A DNA stretch of 15,840 nt, from contig RFXC01000090.1 in the NCBI GenBank assembly GCA_009921765.1, positions 1-15,840 of the forward strand, given 5' to 3'. This document shows positions 7,994-15,840 of this stretch, piece after piece. The stretch comes from Betaproteobacteria bacterium. GTDB taxonomy: Bacteria; Pseudomonadota; Gammaproteobacteria; Burkholderiales; Burkholderiaceae. Under the pieces are notes generated by a model. That model was not told where the DNA came from and searched no databases. It was given only the letters and a program-made list of their open reading frames with translations. The position numbers and the translations under genes were made by a program. Position 1 is the stretch's first letter; each line of letters starts with the position of its first letter.

Positions 7994-9166
7994 ATGAAGG
8001 CAATCACAGTGCTGGGGGCCACGGGCTCCATCGGATTGAGTACGCTCGATGTCGTAGCCCGGCATCCCGAGCGGTTCCGTTTGCACGCACTCTCCGCCCA
8101 TAGCCGGATTGACTCGCTGTTTGATCTTGCGCTCAAACACCGACCGCAGTGTGTGGCGGTGTCTGATGAGGCTGCGGCGGAGCGCTTGCGCAGGCAGTTT
8201 GGTCAGCACGGTGCGGCGATTGAAGTCCACAGCGGCGCCGGGGCGCTGGAGGCCATTGCTTCCGCGCCTGAAGTTGATCTGGTCATGGCTGCGATCGTTG
8301 GGGCTGCGGGACTGCCGTCTGCAATCGCGGCAGCCCGCGCCGGCAAATGCATCCTGCTCGCGAACAAGGAAGCGCTGGTCATGGCGGGCGATGTGTTCCT
8401 GCGCGCGTGTCGCGAGGGCGGCGCGTCGGTGTTGCCCATCGACAGCGAACACAATGCCGTGTTCCAGTGTTTGCCTGCCGCAGGGGGCCGGGGTGGGGTC
8501 AGACGAATACTCCTGACCGCCTCTGGCGGTCCATTTCGCCAGGCGAGTCTCGAGGCGATCGAGTCCGCCACACCAGCCCAGGCGGTTGCGCATCCGCGCT
8601 GGAGCATGGGGCGGAAAATCTCGGTCGATTCCGCGACCATGATGAACAAGGGGCTCGAGCTCATCGAGGCGCACTATCTCTTCGATGTGGCGTCCTCGTC
8701 CATCGAGGTCGTGGTTCACCCGCAGAGCATCGTGCACTCAATGGTCGAATATGTTGACGGCTCGGTGCTCGCGCAGCTCGGCAATCCCGACATGCGAACG
8801 CCGATCGCGCACGCGCTCGGCTACCCGGATCGCATTGAAAGTGGTGTAACGCCGCTTGATCTCGCTGCGGCCGGCAGGCTCGAGTTTGAGCAGCCCGATC
8901 CGGTTCGCTTTCCTTGCCTGCGCCTCGCCCGCCAGGCGCTGGAGTCGGCAGGCGGCGCGCCGTGCGTGCTGAATGCAGCCAATGAAATCTCGGTTGAGGC
9001 CTTCTTGGAGGGTCGAATCCGGTTTGGCGATATTGCGCGGATCAACGAAGCGGTACTTGAACGGCTTGGAGGCGAGCGCGCCGCTCAGGATGTCGAGGCG
9101 GTGATCGATCTCGACGGCAGGGCGCGCCGCGCGGCTCGGCAGGTGATGGAGCGACATGCCTCATGA
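7994..9166 (+). CDS. dxr: 1-deoxy-D-xylulose 5-phosphate reductoisomerase
   Basis: Dxr (IspC) converts DXP to 2-C-methyl-D-erythritol 4-phosphate with NADPH, the committed step of the MEP isoprenoid pathway; fosmidomycin is the known inhibitor. At 390 residues it is close to the E. coli length (398). Motifs: the NADPH fold GATGSIG at 8-14; [10 protein letters not shown] at 123-132; metal ligands Asp150 and Glu152 in PIDSEHNA and Glu222 in [19 protein letters not shown] at 173-182; and [21 protein letters not shown] at 200-220. The ATG is supported by the glycine-rich nucleotide-binding loop close behind it; the ribosome binding site is weak (CGGG). The stop overlaps the rseP start by four bases (ATGA). 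It looks intact. Confidence 0.97.
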   Translation: MKAITVLGATGSIGLSTLDVVARHPERFRLHALSAHSRIDSLFDLALKHRPQCVAVSDEAAAERLRRQFGQHGAAIEVHSGAGALEAIASAPEVDLVMAAIVGAAGLPSAIAAARAGKCILLANKEALVMAGDVFLRACREGGASVLPIDSEHNAVFQCLPAAGGRGGVRRILLTASGGPFRQASLEAIESATPAQAVAHPRWSMGRKISVDSATMMNKGLELIEAHYLFDVASSSIEVVVHPQSIVHSMVEYVDGSVLAQLGNPDMRTPIAHALGYPDRIESGVTPLDLAAAGRLEFEQPDPVRFPCLRLARQALESAGGAPCVLNAANEISVEAFLEGRIRFGDIARINEAVLERLGGERAAQDVEAVIDLDGRARRAARQVMERHAS

Positions 9167-10484
9167 CATTCGTTCAGACCGTGCTCGCGTTTCTGCTCGC
9201 CCTTACGTTGCTGATTTTCGTGCACGAGCTGGGTCATTTCCTGGCCGCCCGCTGGTGCGGCGTCAAAGTCCTCAAGTTTTCGATCGGTTTCGGGCCGGCG
9301 ATCTGGTCCCGCGCCTTTGGTCCTGATCGAACCGAATGGGTGATTGCCGCCATCCCGCTTGGCGGCTATGTACAGATGCTCGATGAGCGTGACCGGGAGG
9401 CCTCTCAGCCGATCGCAAGCGCCGACCTTCCGCGGGCGTTTTCGCAGCGCCCGCTGCATCAGCGGGCGTTCATCGTGGTGGCTGGGCCGCTCGCCAATTT
9501 TTTGCTCGCAGTGGTCCTTTACGCCGCGCTTGCCTGGGGCGGCACCGAGCAACCTGTTCCTGTCCTCGACACGCCGCCTGCAGCGAGCGCGGCCGCCGAC
9601 GCGGGTCTGGTTGCCGGTGACCGAATCATCTCGGTGAACGGTTCGCCGCTGCAATCGTGGAATCAACTGCGGCTCAAGATCATCGATGCGTCCAGCTTCG
9701 CCAGCAAACCCTGGGAACCCGAGGGGCCATGTCGTCCGAGGTCCCCGATCGCGACCCACTTCAAGTTCTCGGGCTCGCACTGGCACCGGGAGAGGTGTTG
9801 ATCGGGAGCCTGATCGCCGGCGAACCGGCCATCGAGGCGGGACTGCGGGCGGGTGATCGCGTGCTCACCGTAAACGGCGAGCCGGTCCGGCGGGCGCGTG
9901 ACCTGATTGAACAGGTAAGGGAGAGCGCGGGTCGAGCCCTGGTTATCGTGGTTCAGCGTGGAGCCGACGAGATCACTGTGCGTGTTACTCCCTCAGCCCA
10001 GAGCGCAGCCGGTACCGACGCGCGGCCACGCGGGCGAATTGGGGCCATGCTCCAGGACCGAGTCAAAACCGAGGTGGTTCAGGCTGACCCGCTCGATTCG
10101 GTTGTTCAGGGGGTGGCTCGCACCTGGGAGATGAGCGCGTTCTCGCTCCGAATGCTGGGTCGCATGCTCACCGGTGACCTGTCGGTGCGAAACCTGAGTG
10201 GTCCCGTCACCATCGCTGACATGGCAGGCCAGACTGCGCGCAGCGGTTTACAGTCCTATCTCGGGTTCATCGCGCTGATCAGCGTAAGCCTGGGGGTTCT
10301 GAATCTGTTGCCCATCCCGGTGCTCGATGGGGGGCATTTGATATATTACGTGCTTGAGGCGATCAGACGCCGTCCGCTGTCCGATCAGGTGATGGCGATT
10401 ACTCAAAAGGCCGGGCTGCTTCTGGTGGTGTTCATGATGGCACTTGCACTCTTTAACGACTTCACCCGGCTGATCGGGCCCTGA
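9163..10484 (+). pseudogene. rseP: RIP metalloprotease RseP (site-2 protease), frame broken by an apparent internal deletion
   Basis: RseP cleaves RseA and remnant signal peptides within the inner membrane to control the sigma-E envelope stress response. The first frame (9163-9801) carries the zinc motif HELGH at residues 21-25 (9223-9237), a second membrane segment and the start of PDZ1 (GDRIISVNGSPLQSW), then turns to non-homologous sequence after about LRLKIIDASSFASK and stops at 9799-9801. The homologous remainder is in another frame to 10484: LQVLGLALAPGEVL, a PDZ2 domain (AGLRAGDRVLTVNGEPV, about 9835-9890) and NLLPIPVLDGGH with the third zinc ligand Asp at 10326-10328. The total of 1322 bases is not a multiple of three. 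The PDZ1 segment between the parts is about 10-15 residues short, so a deletion of 3n+1 bases near 9700-9735 fits better than a single indel. The ATG overlaps the dxr stop. It may be an assembly error. Confidence 0.88.
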
Positions 10485-10487
10485 GGC

Positions 10488-12824
10488 ATGCGAAGCGTCG
10501 TTTCCCGTATTCGTGCGAACCGCCTAGCATCCGCTTCCCTGTATTTTTTGCTGGCAGCAGCCGGGTTTCCAGGCGCAGCGAGGGCTTTCGACCCCTTTGT
10601 GGTTCGCGATATCCGAATCGAGGGTATCCAGCGGATCGAGCCGGGCACGGTGTTCGGTTACCTGCCTGTCAAGGTGGGCGAGAGAATCACGCCCGATTCG
10701 GCGACGGCGGCAATTCAGGCGCTTTTTGCGAGCGGCTTTTTCCGTGACGTCAAGCTGCAGGCCGACGGTGACGTATTGGTGGTGGTGCTCGAGGAACGGC
10801 CGGCAATCGGTTCAATCGAAATTACCGGCGTCAAGGAATTCGATGCCGACACCTTGAAGCGCTCGCTCCGCGATATCGGACTCTCGGAGTCCCGAATTTT
10901 CGATCGCAGCCTTCTCGAGCGCGCCGAGCAGGAACTAAAGCGCCAGTATCTGTCCCGCGGCAAGTACGCCGCACGCGTCACCTCGACCGTCACGCCGCTC
11001 GAGCGCAATCGGGTGGGGGTTGCGATGACAGTCGAAGAGGGCGCCTCGGCGTCCATTTCGGCGATCCGGTTTGTCGGCAACAAGGCCTTCACCGAGAAGG
11101 CGTTGCTCGACGAAATGAAGCTCTCGACGCCAACCTGGCTCAGTTGGTACACCAAGGCTGACCGCTACTCGCGTGAAAAGCTGGCGGGCGATCTGGAAAC
11201 CTTGCGGTCGTTTTATCTGGACCGGGGCTTCCTGGAGTTCAACATCCGTTCAACCCAGGTTTCCATCAGCCCAGACCGCGAATCCATCGACCTGGTCGTC
11301 GTTTTGGATGAGGGTGAGCAGTTTCGCGTCAAGGACATCACCTTCGCTGGTGAACTGCTCGGGCGAGGCGACGAATTCCGCGCCATGATGCGGCTCGCTC
11401 CGGGTGAGGTGTTCTCCGGAACCAGACTGAACGACTCCACCAAGAGCGTGACCGAGCGTCTGGGTTCCCTCGGCTATGCCTTTGCGCGGGTCGACGCTGT
11501 TCCCCAGGCCGACCGCGACAGCCGCCAGGTGAGCTTCACGGTCATGGTTGAGCCGGGTCGCAGGGCGTACGTTCGCAGAATCGATATTGGTGGCAACTCT
11601 CGCACTCGCGATGAAGTTGTGCGCCGGGAGCTTCGCCAGTTTGAAGACGCCTGGTATGACGCCGACAAGATCAAGCTGTCGCGTGACCGCCTCAACCGGC
11701 TCGGTTACTTTACCGACGTCAAGATCGAAACCGAGCCCGTGCCGGGCACGACAGATCAGGTCGATCTCCGGGTCACGGTTGTTGAGCGCCCCACCGGGGC
11801 GATCTCGCTAGGGATCGGGTTTTCCACCACCGAGAAGGTCATTCTTGCCGCCTCACTCAGCCAGAACAATTTTCTGGGAACGGGCAAGATCGTCGGCATC
11901 GAGGTGAATTCAAGCCGACTCGCGCGTCAGGTGGTGCTCAGTCACACCGACCCGTATGTCACCGACGACGGTATCAGCCAGACGGTTGAGCTTGCCTCCC
12001 GGTCATTTAATGCTTCAGCACTGCTGCTGGGTGATTACAAATTCGAAACGCTGTCAGCGACCACTCGGTTCGGCATTCCCTATACCGAAGTCGATCGGTT
12101 TTTCTTTGGTATTGGCGCCGAGTCCACCTCGCTCTGGCTCGGTCCGCTTGCACCGCAGCGCTACACAAAGTGGGTCTCCGAATACGGAATGTCCGCGTCT
12201 GCTTTCCTTGGTAACGTCGGGTGGGTGCGTGATACCCGAAACAGCGCACTTGCCCCAACAACGGGTCGCCTTCAGCGCGTCAACTTCGAGGCTACCGTTC
12301 CAGCGGGCGATTTGCGCTTCTGGCGTACCAACGCGGTCCAGCAGCTGTACTGGCCGCTATCGCGCGACTACACCATCGCACTGAATGGCGACGTTGCCTA
12401 TGGCGCAGGTTTCGGGGGGCGCTCGTACCCGCTCTTCAAGAACTATTTTGCCGGCGGCATTGGCTCGGTTCGTGGCTTTTACCCAAGTTCACTCGGACCG
12501 AAGGATATCGAGCCACTGCAAACGGGGGGCACGCGAGAGGTGCCTATTGGCGGGCAACTCAAAGTGGTTGGAAGCGCAGAGTTTCTGTTTCCCCTTCCTG
12601 GTTCAGGCGCAGACCGCACCATCCGCACCTTTCTTTACACCGATGTCGGAAACGTATTTGCCGACTCCAACATCGAGTTCTCCGAACTGCGCGCGGCAGC
12701 CGGCGTGGGCCTGAATTGGTTGTCTCCGATCGGCCCGATGAAGCTGAGTCTGGGCTGGCCGATACGGTATGCACCTGCTGACCGTATGCAGCGCTTCCAG
12801 TTCCAGGTGGGCGCCGGTTTCTGA
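10488..12824 (+). CDS. bamA: Outer membrane protein assembly factor BamA
   Basis: BamA is the Omp85 core of the BAM complex that folds beta-barrel proteins into the outer membrane. The 778-residue product has a signal peptide (hydrophobic run about 13-30, likely cleavage after ARA at 33). Five POTRA domains follow at roughly 36-103, 104-184, 187-275, 278-356 and 359-434, then a 16-strand barrel (about 435-778). The VRGF motif of loop 6 is at 661-664, and the protein ends with the beta-signal FQFQVGAGF, C-terminal Phe. The ATG is three bases after the rseP stop; TGAGG covering that stop is very close to the ATG, so reinitiation is likely. Length is normal and the frame intact. ompH/skp follows, its functional partner. 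Confidence 0.97.
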   Translation: MRSVVSRIRANRLASASLYFLLAAAGFPGAARAFDPFVVRDIRIEGIQRIEPGTVFGYLPVKVGERITPDSATAAIQALFASGFFRDVKLQADGDVLVVVLEERPAIGSIEITGVKEFDADTLKRSLRDIGLSESRIFDRSLLERAEQELKRQYLSRGKYAARVTSTVTPLERNRVGVAMTVEEGASASISAIRFVGNKAFTEKALLDEMKLSTPTWLSWYTKADRYSREKLAGDLETLRSFYLDRGFLEFNIRSTQVSISPDRESIDLVVVLDEGEQFRVKDITFAGELLGRGDEFRAMMRLAPGEVFSGTRLNDSTKSVTERLGSLGYAFARVDAVPQADRDSRQVSFTVMVEPGRRAYVRRIDIGGNSRTRDEVVRRELRQFEDAWYDADKIKLSRDRLNRLGYFTDVKIETEPVPGTTDQVDLRVTVVERPTGAISLGIGFSTTEKVILAASLSQNNFLGTGKIVGIEVNSSRLARQVVLSHTDPYVTDDGISQTVELASRSFNASALLLGDYKFETLSATTRFGIPYTEVDRFFFGIGAESTSLWLGPLAPQRYTKWVSEYGMSASAFLGNVGWVRDTRNSALAPTTGRLQRVNFEATVPAGDLRFWRTNAVQQLYWPLSRDYTIALNGDVAYGAGFGGRSYPLFKNYFAGGIGSVRGFYPSSLGPKDIEPLQTGGTREVPIGGQLKVVGSAEFLFPLPGSGADRTIRTFLYTDVGNVFADSNIEFSELRAAAGVGLNWLSPIGPMKLSLGWPIRYAPADRMQRFQFQVGAGF

Positions 12825-12855
12825 TCAGGTGCGATTTTCTGTGCGGGAGATTTGT

Positions 12856-13377
12856 ATGTCCTTGAGCCGACGTTTTGCTTGCTTGTCTGCGGCCGCCGCG
12901 TTTTTGCTTGGCGCAAGTGCAGCGCTTGCGCAGGTCACCCCCAAGATCGGGTTCGTCAATACCGAACGTATCCTGCGTGATGCAGCGCCTGCCAAGGCAG
13001 CCCAGGCAAAGCTCGAGGCGGAGTTCTCCAAGCGAGACCGGGAACTCCAGGAGGTCGGCACTCGTCTCAAGCAGCTGGCCGAGCGCCTTGAGCGGGACGC
13101 CATGGTCATGACCGAGGCTGAGCGCACGCGTCGGCAACGCGAGGCAGCCGATATCGACAAAGACTTTCAACGTCGACAGCGTGAGTTCCGCGAAGATCTC
13201 AACCAGCGGCGAAACGAAGAGCTTTCGCAAGTGGTTGAGCGTGCCAATCGTGTCATCCGTCAGATTGCCGAGCGGGAGAAGTTCGACCTGATCCTTCAGG
13301 AGGCGGTCTACGCGAGCGGTCGTATCGATATCACCGACGTCGTACTGCAGGCGCTTTCTGACCCTGCGGCGAAGTAA
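12856..13377 (+). CDS. ompH: Periplasmic OmpH/Skp family chaperone
   Basis: Skp/OmpH proteins are trimeric periplasmic chaperones that hold unfolded outer-membrane proteins on the way to BamA. The 173-residue product has a clear signal peptide ([20 protein letters not shown], cleavage likely after ALA at residue 25). The conserved [13 protein letters not shown] follows, then a long charged coiled-coil arm (about 45-130, rich in Arg, Glu, Gln), and the C-terminal [22 protein letters not shown] and [10 protein letters not shown] strands typical of the family. GGGAGA at 12845-12850, five bases before the ATG, fixes the start; upstream in-frame starts inside bamA lack this and would hide the signal peptide. 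It sits between bamA and lpxD in the conserved order. Confidence 0.95.
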   Translation: MSLSRRFACLSAAAAFLLGASAALAQVTPKIGFVNTERILRDAAPAKAAQAKLEAEFSKRDRELQEVGTRLKQLAERLERDAMVMTEAERTRRQREAADIDKDFQRRQREFREDLNQRRNEELSQVVERANRVIRQIAEREKFDLILQEAVYASGRIDITDVVLQALSDPAAK

Positions 13378-13406
13378 TCGGGCGGGTCCGAGCGCTGGAG
13401 AGCATC

Positions 13407-14456
13407 ATGCTCCGCCTGCCGGATGCCGTGCCCCTTTCCGAGATCGTGCGTCTGCTTGCAGGCCGTCTGGTCCGCGAAGCGGATGGGCTTCGAATCGATC
13501 GTCTGGCCACGCTTGAATCGGCAGACGGCACATCAATCGCGTTCCTCTCAAGTCGAGCCTATCGGGACCGTGCGAGGGCTACGGCTGCTGGCGTGGTGGT
13601 GACTTCGGCCGAGATGGCGGATGCGGTGCCTGCCAACGTAGCGCTGATCGAGGTTCCTGACCCCTACCGGGCCTACGGACTGATCGCGCGTCAGTTCGAT
13701 GCCTGGATCAACCCTCGAGGCAACCCATCGGTTCATCCCACCGCGGTCATCGCTTCGTCGGCAACGCTCGGTCAGGGTGTGGTAGTGGGTCCCGGCGTCG
13801 TGGTGGGTGAACGGGCGCACGTGGGGGCCGGCGCCATCATCGGTGCTGGCTGCATCATTGAAGATGATGCGGTGGTGGGCGTCGGTGCAGAGCTCCGCTC
13901 GCGGGTCACTCTCGGTCATCGGTGTGTGGTTGGTGAACGCAGCCTGATTCACGCCGGCACGGTGATCGGATCCGACGGCTTCGGATTCGCCAGGCACCAG
14001 GGGCAGTGGGAAAAGATTCCGCAGCTTGGGCGGGTGCAGATTGGTGCCGATGTGGAGATCGGCGCCAATTGCGCCATTGATCGCGGTGCAATTGACGACA
14101 CGCTCATCGGCGATGGATGCAAGCTCGACAACCTCATCCAGGTCGCGCATAACGTGCAGATCGGCGAGCACACTGCAATTGCAGCTTGCGTAGGTATTGC
14201 GGGCAGCGCCCGAATTGGTCGTCGCTGCATGATCGGCGGTGCGGCGGGCATTCTGGGGCACCTCGACATCTGCGATGACGTGACTATTTCTGCCATGAGT
14301 CTGGTGTCGTCCTCGATCACCAAACCGGGCTTCTACTCCGGAATTTTCCCGCTTATGGACAATGCCGATTGGGAGCGAGCTGCGGTGGTGGTACGCAAGC
14401 TCCCCGATCTTCGAGCCAGGCTTCGCCGCATCGAGTCGCACCTCAAGGAAAATTGA
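13407..14456 (+). CDS. lpxD: UDP-3-O-(3-hydroxyacyl)glucosamine N-acyltransferase
   Basis: LpxD adds the second 3-hydroxyacyl chain (N-linked) in lipid A synthesis, taking it from acyl-ACP. The 349-residue protein has the N-terminal uridine-binding domain (about 1-105, with [13 protein letters not shown] near 44-56). A left-handed beta-helix of hexapeptide repeats follows (about 108-290). The catalytic His is at 248 in [14 protein letters not shown], equivalent to His239 of E. coli. The C-terminal helix ([26 protein letters not shown]) probably holds acyl-ACP. GGAG at 13397-13400, six bases before the ATG, supports the start. The TGA stop shares one base with the fabZ ATG (TGATG). It looks intact and complete. 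Confidence 0.97.
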   Translation: MLRLPDAVPLSEIVRLLAGRLVREADGLRIDRLATLESADGTSIAFLSSRAYRDRARATAAGVVVTSAEMADAVPANVALIEVPDPYRAYGLIARQFDAWINPRGNPSVHPTAVIASSATLGQGVVVGPGVVVGERAHVGAGAIIGAGCIIEDDAVVGVGAELRSRVTLGHRCVVGERSLIHAGTVIGSDGFGFARHQGQWEKIPQLGRVQIGADVEIGANCAIDRGAIDDTLIGDGCKLDNLIQVAHNVQIGEHTAIAACVGIAGSARIGRRCMIGGAAGILGHLDICDDVTISAMSLVSSSITKPGFYSGIFPLMDNADWERAAVVVRKLPDLRARLRRIESHLKEN

Positions 14457-14873
14457 TGCCTTCGTTAGACATTCGCGCGATCCTCGAACACCTGCCGCAC
14501 CGCTATCCGTTCCTTCTCGTAGACCGGGTGCTCGACATCGAGCCAGGCAAACGAATCCGGGCACTGAAGAACGTCACCATCAACGAGCCGTTTTTTGTCG
14601 GGCACTTCCCGCATCTGCCGGTCATGCCCGGTGTGTTGCAAATCGAAGCGCTCGCCCAGGCGGCCGGTATCCTGTCGTTCCAGACCATGGGCCGGGTGTC
14701 GGATGACCGCTCTGTCTACTATTTCGTTGGTATCGACGGGGCCCGGTTCAAGCGGCCGGTGGCGAGCCTCGGTTGATGGGCAGACGGCAGCAGAGGCCGA
14801 TTTGATGTGCACCTTGCGCGAAATAGACCCGCCTGCGCGCCCAGGCGGCGACGCCGCGCCCACGCAGAGCTGA
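14456..14873 (+). pseudogene. fabZ: 3-hydroxyacyl-[acyl-carrier-protein] dehydratase FabZ, frame broken by an apparent internal deletion
   Basis: FabZ dehydrates 3-hydroxyacyl-ACP in fatty acid elongation and competes with LpxA/LpxD for substrate. The first frame gives 106 residues with the hot-dog fold start [16 protein letters not shown], the catalytic His50 and Glu64 in [21 protein letters not shown], and [11 protein letters not shown] near residues 92-102. It then reads ASLG and stops at 14774-14776. The family's C-terminal end is found in another frame, [19 protein letters not shown] (about 14772-14828), running to a stop at 14871-14873. The strand-turn-strand between (normally PGDQL...) is absent, about 20-25 residues. 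The span of 418 bases is not divisible by three, so a deletion of 3n+2 bases near 14757-14775 is inferred. The start overlaps the lpxD stop by one base. Confidence 0.88.
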
Positions 14874-14883
14874 CAGGCGCGAC

Positions 14884-15675
14884 ATGCCCAACATTCATTC
14901 GACGGCCGTGGTCGATCCGCGCGCCTGTCTCGACGATGACGTGGTCGTGGGCGCCTACAGCGTGATTGGTGAAGGGGTGAGGCTTGGCGCCGGATGTGTA
15001 GTGGGCCCCCATGTGGTGATCGAGGGGGATACAACGATCGGCCGACAGAACCGGTTTCATCCCTTCGCATCGATCGGCGGCGCGCCCCAGGACAAGAAAT
15101 ACCGGGGCGAGCCCACTTCGCTCGTCATCGGTGACGGCAATACGTTTCGCGAATCGGTCACGGTCAATCGCGGCACAGCGCAGGATAAGGGTACAACCCG
15201 GATCGGTAACGACAATTGGATCATGGCCTATGTGCATGTCGCTCACGACTGCATCGTGGGTGATCACACCATTTTTGCCAACTCCACCAATCTGGCCGGA
15301 CATGTTCAGGTGGGCGACTGGGCCATTCTGGGCGGCTGCACCCAGGTGCACCAGTTTTGCAAGATCGGTGCGCACGCCATGACCGGCGCAGGAACCGTGG
15401 TACTGCATGACATTCCACCGTATGTGATGACCGCCGGCAACTCAGCGAGCGCGCACGGCTTGAACAGCGAAGGTCTGAAGAGGCGGGGATTTAGCGCGCA
15501 ACGTATCCAGGTGCTGCGAAACGCTTACAAGCTGTTGTACCGCAGCTCACTGACGCTTGAGCAGGCGCGTGCAGCCTTGAGCGATCTTCGGGGCACGGCT
15601 GACCCCGAAAGCGGTGCGGATCTTGCGCTGCTTTCCGATTTTTTGGCGCGGGTCGAGCGGGGCATTGTGCGCTGA
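14884..15675 (+). CDS. lpxA: UDP-N-acetylglucosamine O-acyltransferase (acyl-ACP)
   Basis: LpxA carries out the first step of lipid A synthesis, moving a 3-hydroxyacyl chain from ACP to UDP-GlcNAc. The 263-residue length matches E. coli (262). It is a hexapeptide-repeat beta-helix from residue 2 (IHSTAVVDPRACLDDDVVVG) to about 185, with a helical C-terminal domain (RRGFSAQRIQVLRNAYKLLYR, near 200-220). The catalytic His121 lies in VHVAHDC (E. coli His125), and HQFCKIGAHAM is at 156-166. The residue aligned with the E. coli acyl-chain ruler Gly173 is Ala169. The ATG is ten bases after the fabZ-frame stop, with a weak AGG upstream. The stop shares one base with the lpxB ATG. Intact. Confidence 0.97.
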   Translation: MPNIHSTAVVDPRACLDDDVVVGAYSVIGEGVRLGAGCVVGPHVVIEGDTTIGRQNRFHPFASIGGAPQDKKYRGEPTSLVIGDGNTFRESVTVNRGTAQDKGTTRIGNDNWIMAYVHVAHDCIVGDHTIFANSTNLAGHVQVGDWAILGGCTQVHQFCKIGAHAMTGAGTVVLHDIPPYVMTAGNSASAHGLNSEGLKRRGFSAQRIQVLRNAYKLLYRSSLTLEQARAALSDLRGTADPESGADLALLSDFLARVERGIVR

Positions 15676-15840
15676 TGGGCGAACCCCTTCGTACGCCGCT
15701 GGCGGACGATGCGCGTGGCGGGTTGGCGCTTGCGATGGTTGCCGCCGAGGCATCTGGCGATTTGCTGGCCTCGGCCATGCTGCAGGGCTTGCGCGGCGCT
15801 TGAGTCTGATGCACTGCATGCTTTTGTCGAACGCGGTGAT
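15675..15840 (+). pseudogene. lpxB: Lipid-A-disaccharide synthase, N-terminal fragment with early stop, partial at the window edge
   Basis: LpxB joins UDP-2,3-diacylglucosamine and lipid X into the lipid A disaccharide at the inner membrane. From the ATG at 15675 (overlapping the lpxA stop, TGATG) the frame reads a 20-residue lead, then LAMVAAEASGDLLASAMLQGLRGA, which holds the family's GEASGD-type motif (AEASGD at 24-29). It stops at 15801-15803 after 42 codons. The expected continuation, with a GIGGPRM-like segment, is absent. Another frame reads ALESDALHAFVERGD up to the window end, which could be the later part of the same protein. I infer a lost segment of roughly 20 residues near 15785-15803 with a frame change. 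Only 166 bases are visible, so this is less certain than the other broken genes. Confidence 0.78.

Noticed and set aside
7829..8737. 302-codon minus-strand frame opposite dxr and cdsA
   Set aside because: It is a shadow of dxr codons, with no recognisable domain and Arg/His-rich composition typical of antisense translation.
10338..10347. AT-rich TATATT inside the rseP 3' end as an internal promoter for bamA
   Set aside because: No -35 element lies at suitable spacing, and the bases encode the conserved residues just after LDGGH (LIYYV).
13740..14300. Internal periodicity in lpxD (also in lpxA) as a DNA repeat
   Set aside because: It reflects hexapeptide-repeat beta-helix coding (G/A-x-x-I/V-G patterns), not a nucleotide repeat or CRISPR array.
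13548..14564. Long open frame (338 codons) on the minus strand opposite lpxD
   Set aside because: It is antisense to an intact, clearly homologous gene. Its residue content mirrors the GC-rich codon pattern, it has no family motif, and long antisense frames are expected at this base composition.
9700..14776. Programmed ribosomal frameshifting as the explanation for rseP and fabZ
   Set aside because: There is no slippery heptamer with a downstream structure at the junctions, and conserved residues are missing, which frameshifting cannot restore.

Overview
The window is a GC-rich stretch of a proteobacterial chromosome. It carries the conserved locus for translation, isoprenoid and outer-membrane biogenesis. 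The order frr-uppS-cdsA-dxr-rseP-bamA-ompH-lpxD-fabZ-lpxA-lpxB, with dxr after cdsA, and the residue-level look of RpsB, MetAP and RRF point to a betaproteobacterium, most likely Burkholderiales or a close relative. This assignment is from remembered family features, not a search. I saw no mobile element, CRISPR array, tRNA, rRNA or foreign-looking gene. No gene-free stretch exceeds about 180 bases.

Left part, minus strand (1-3146): map (type I methionine aminopeptidase) is followed two bases later by glnD (PII uridylyltransferase/uridylyl-removing enzyme). glnD runs off the left edge without its last ACT domain. map has a perfect TATAAT placed so that transcription would begin at or next to its ATG, suggesting a leaderless mRNA.

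Centre, plus strand (3327-7331): rpsB, tsf, pyrH, frr and uppS are all intact. A hairpin with a GCAA loop lies between rpsB and tsf. A second long hairpin and a possible -10 box lie between tsf and pyrH. pyrH uses a TTG start.

Right part, plus strand (7336-15840): cdsA, dxr, rseP, bamA, ompH/skp, lpxD, fabZ, lpxA and the start of lpxB form one tightly packed operon, with 1- to 4-base overlaps at several junctions. CdsA makes CDP-diacylglycerol, and Dxr with UppS supplies undecaprenyl diphosphate. RseP is the site-2 protease of the sigma-E pathway. BamA and Skp assemble outer-membrane proteins. LpxD/FabZ/LpxA/LpxB make lipid A.

The notable feature is damage. Four genes (cdsA, rseP, fabZ, lpxB) each appear to have lost an internal or C-terminal segment of tens of residues. 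At least three of the lesions also change the reading frame, while dxr, bamA, ompH, lpxD and lpxA between them look intact. These are essential functions in most Gram-negatives, so several small assembly or amplification deletions are more likely than true pseudogenes, though sequence alone cannot decide. I found no undescribed system here.
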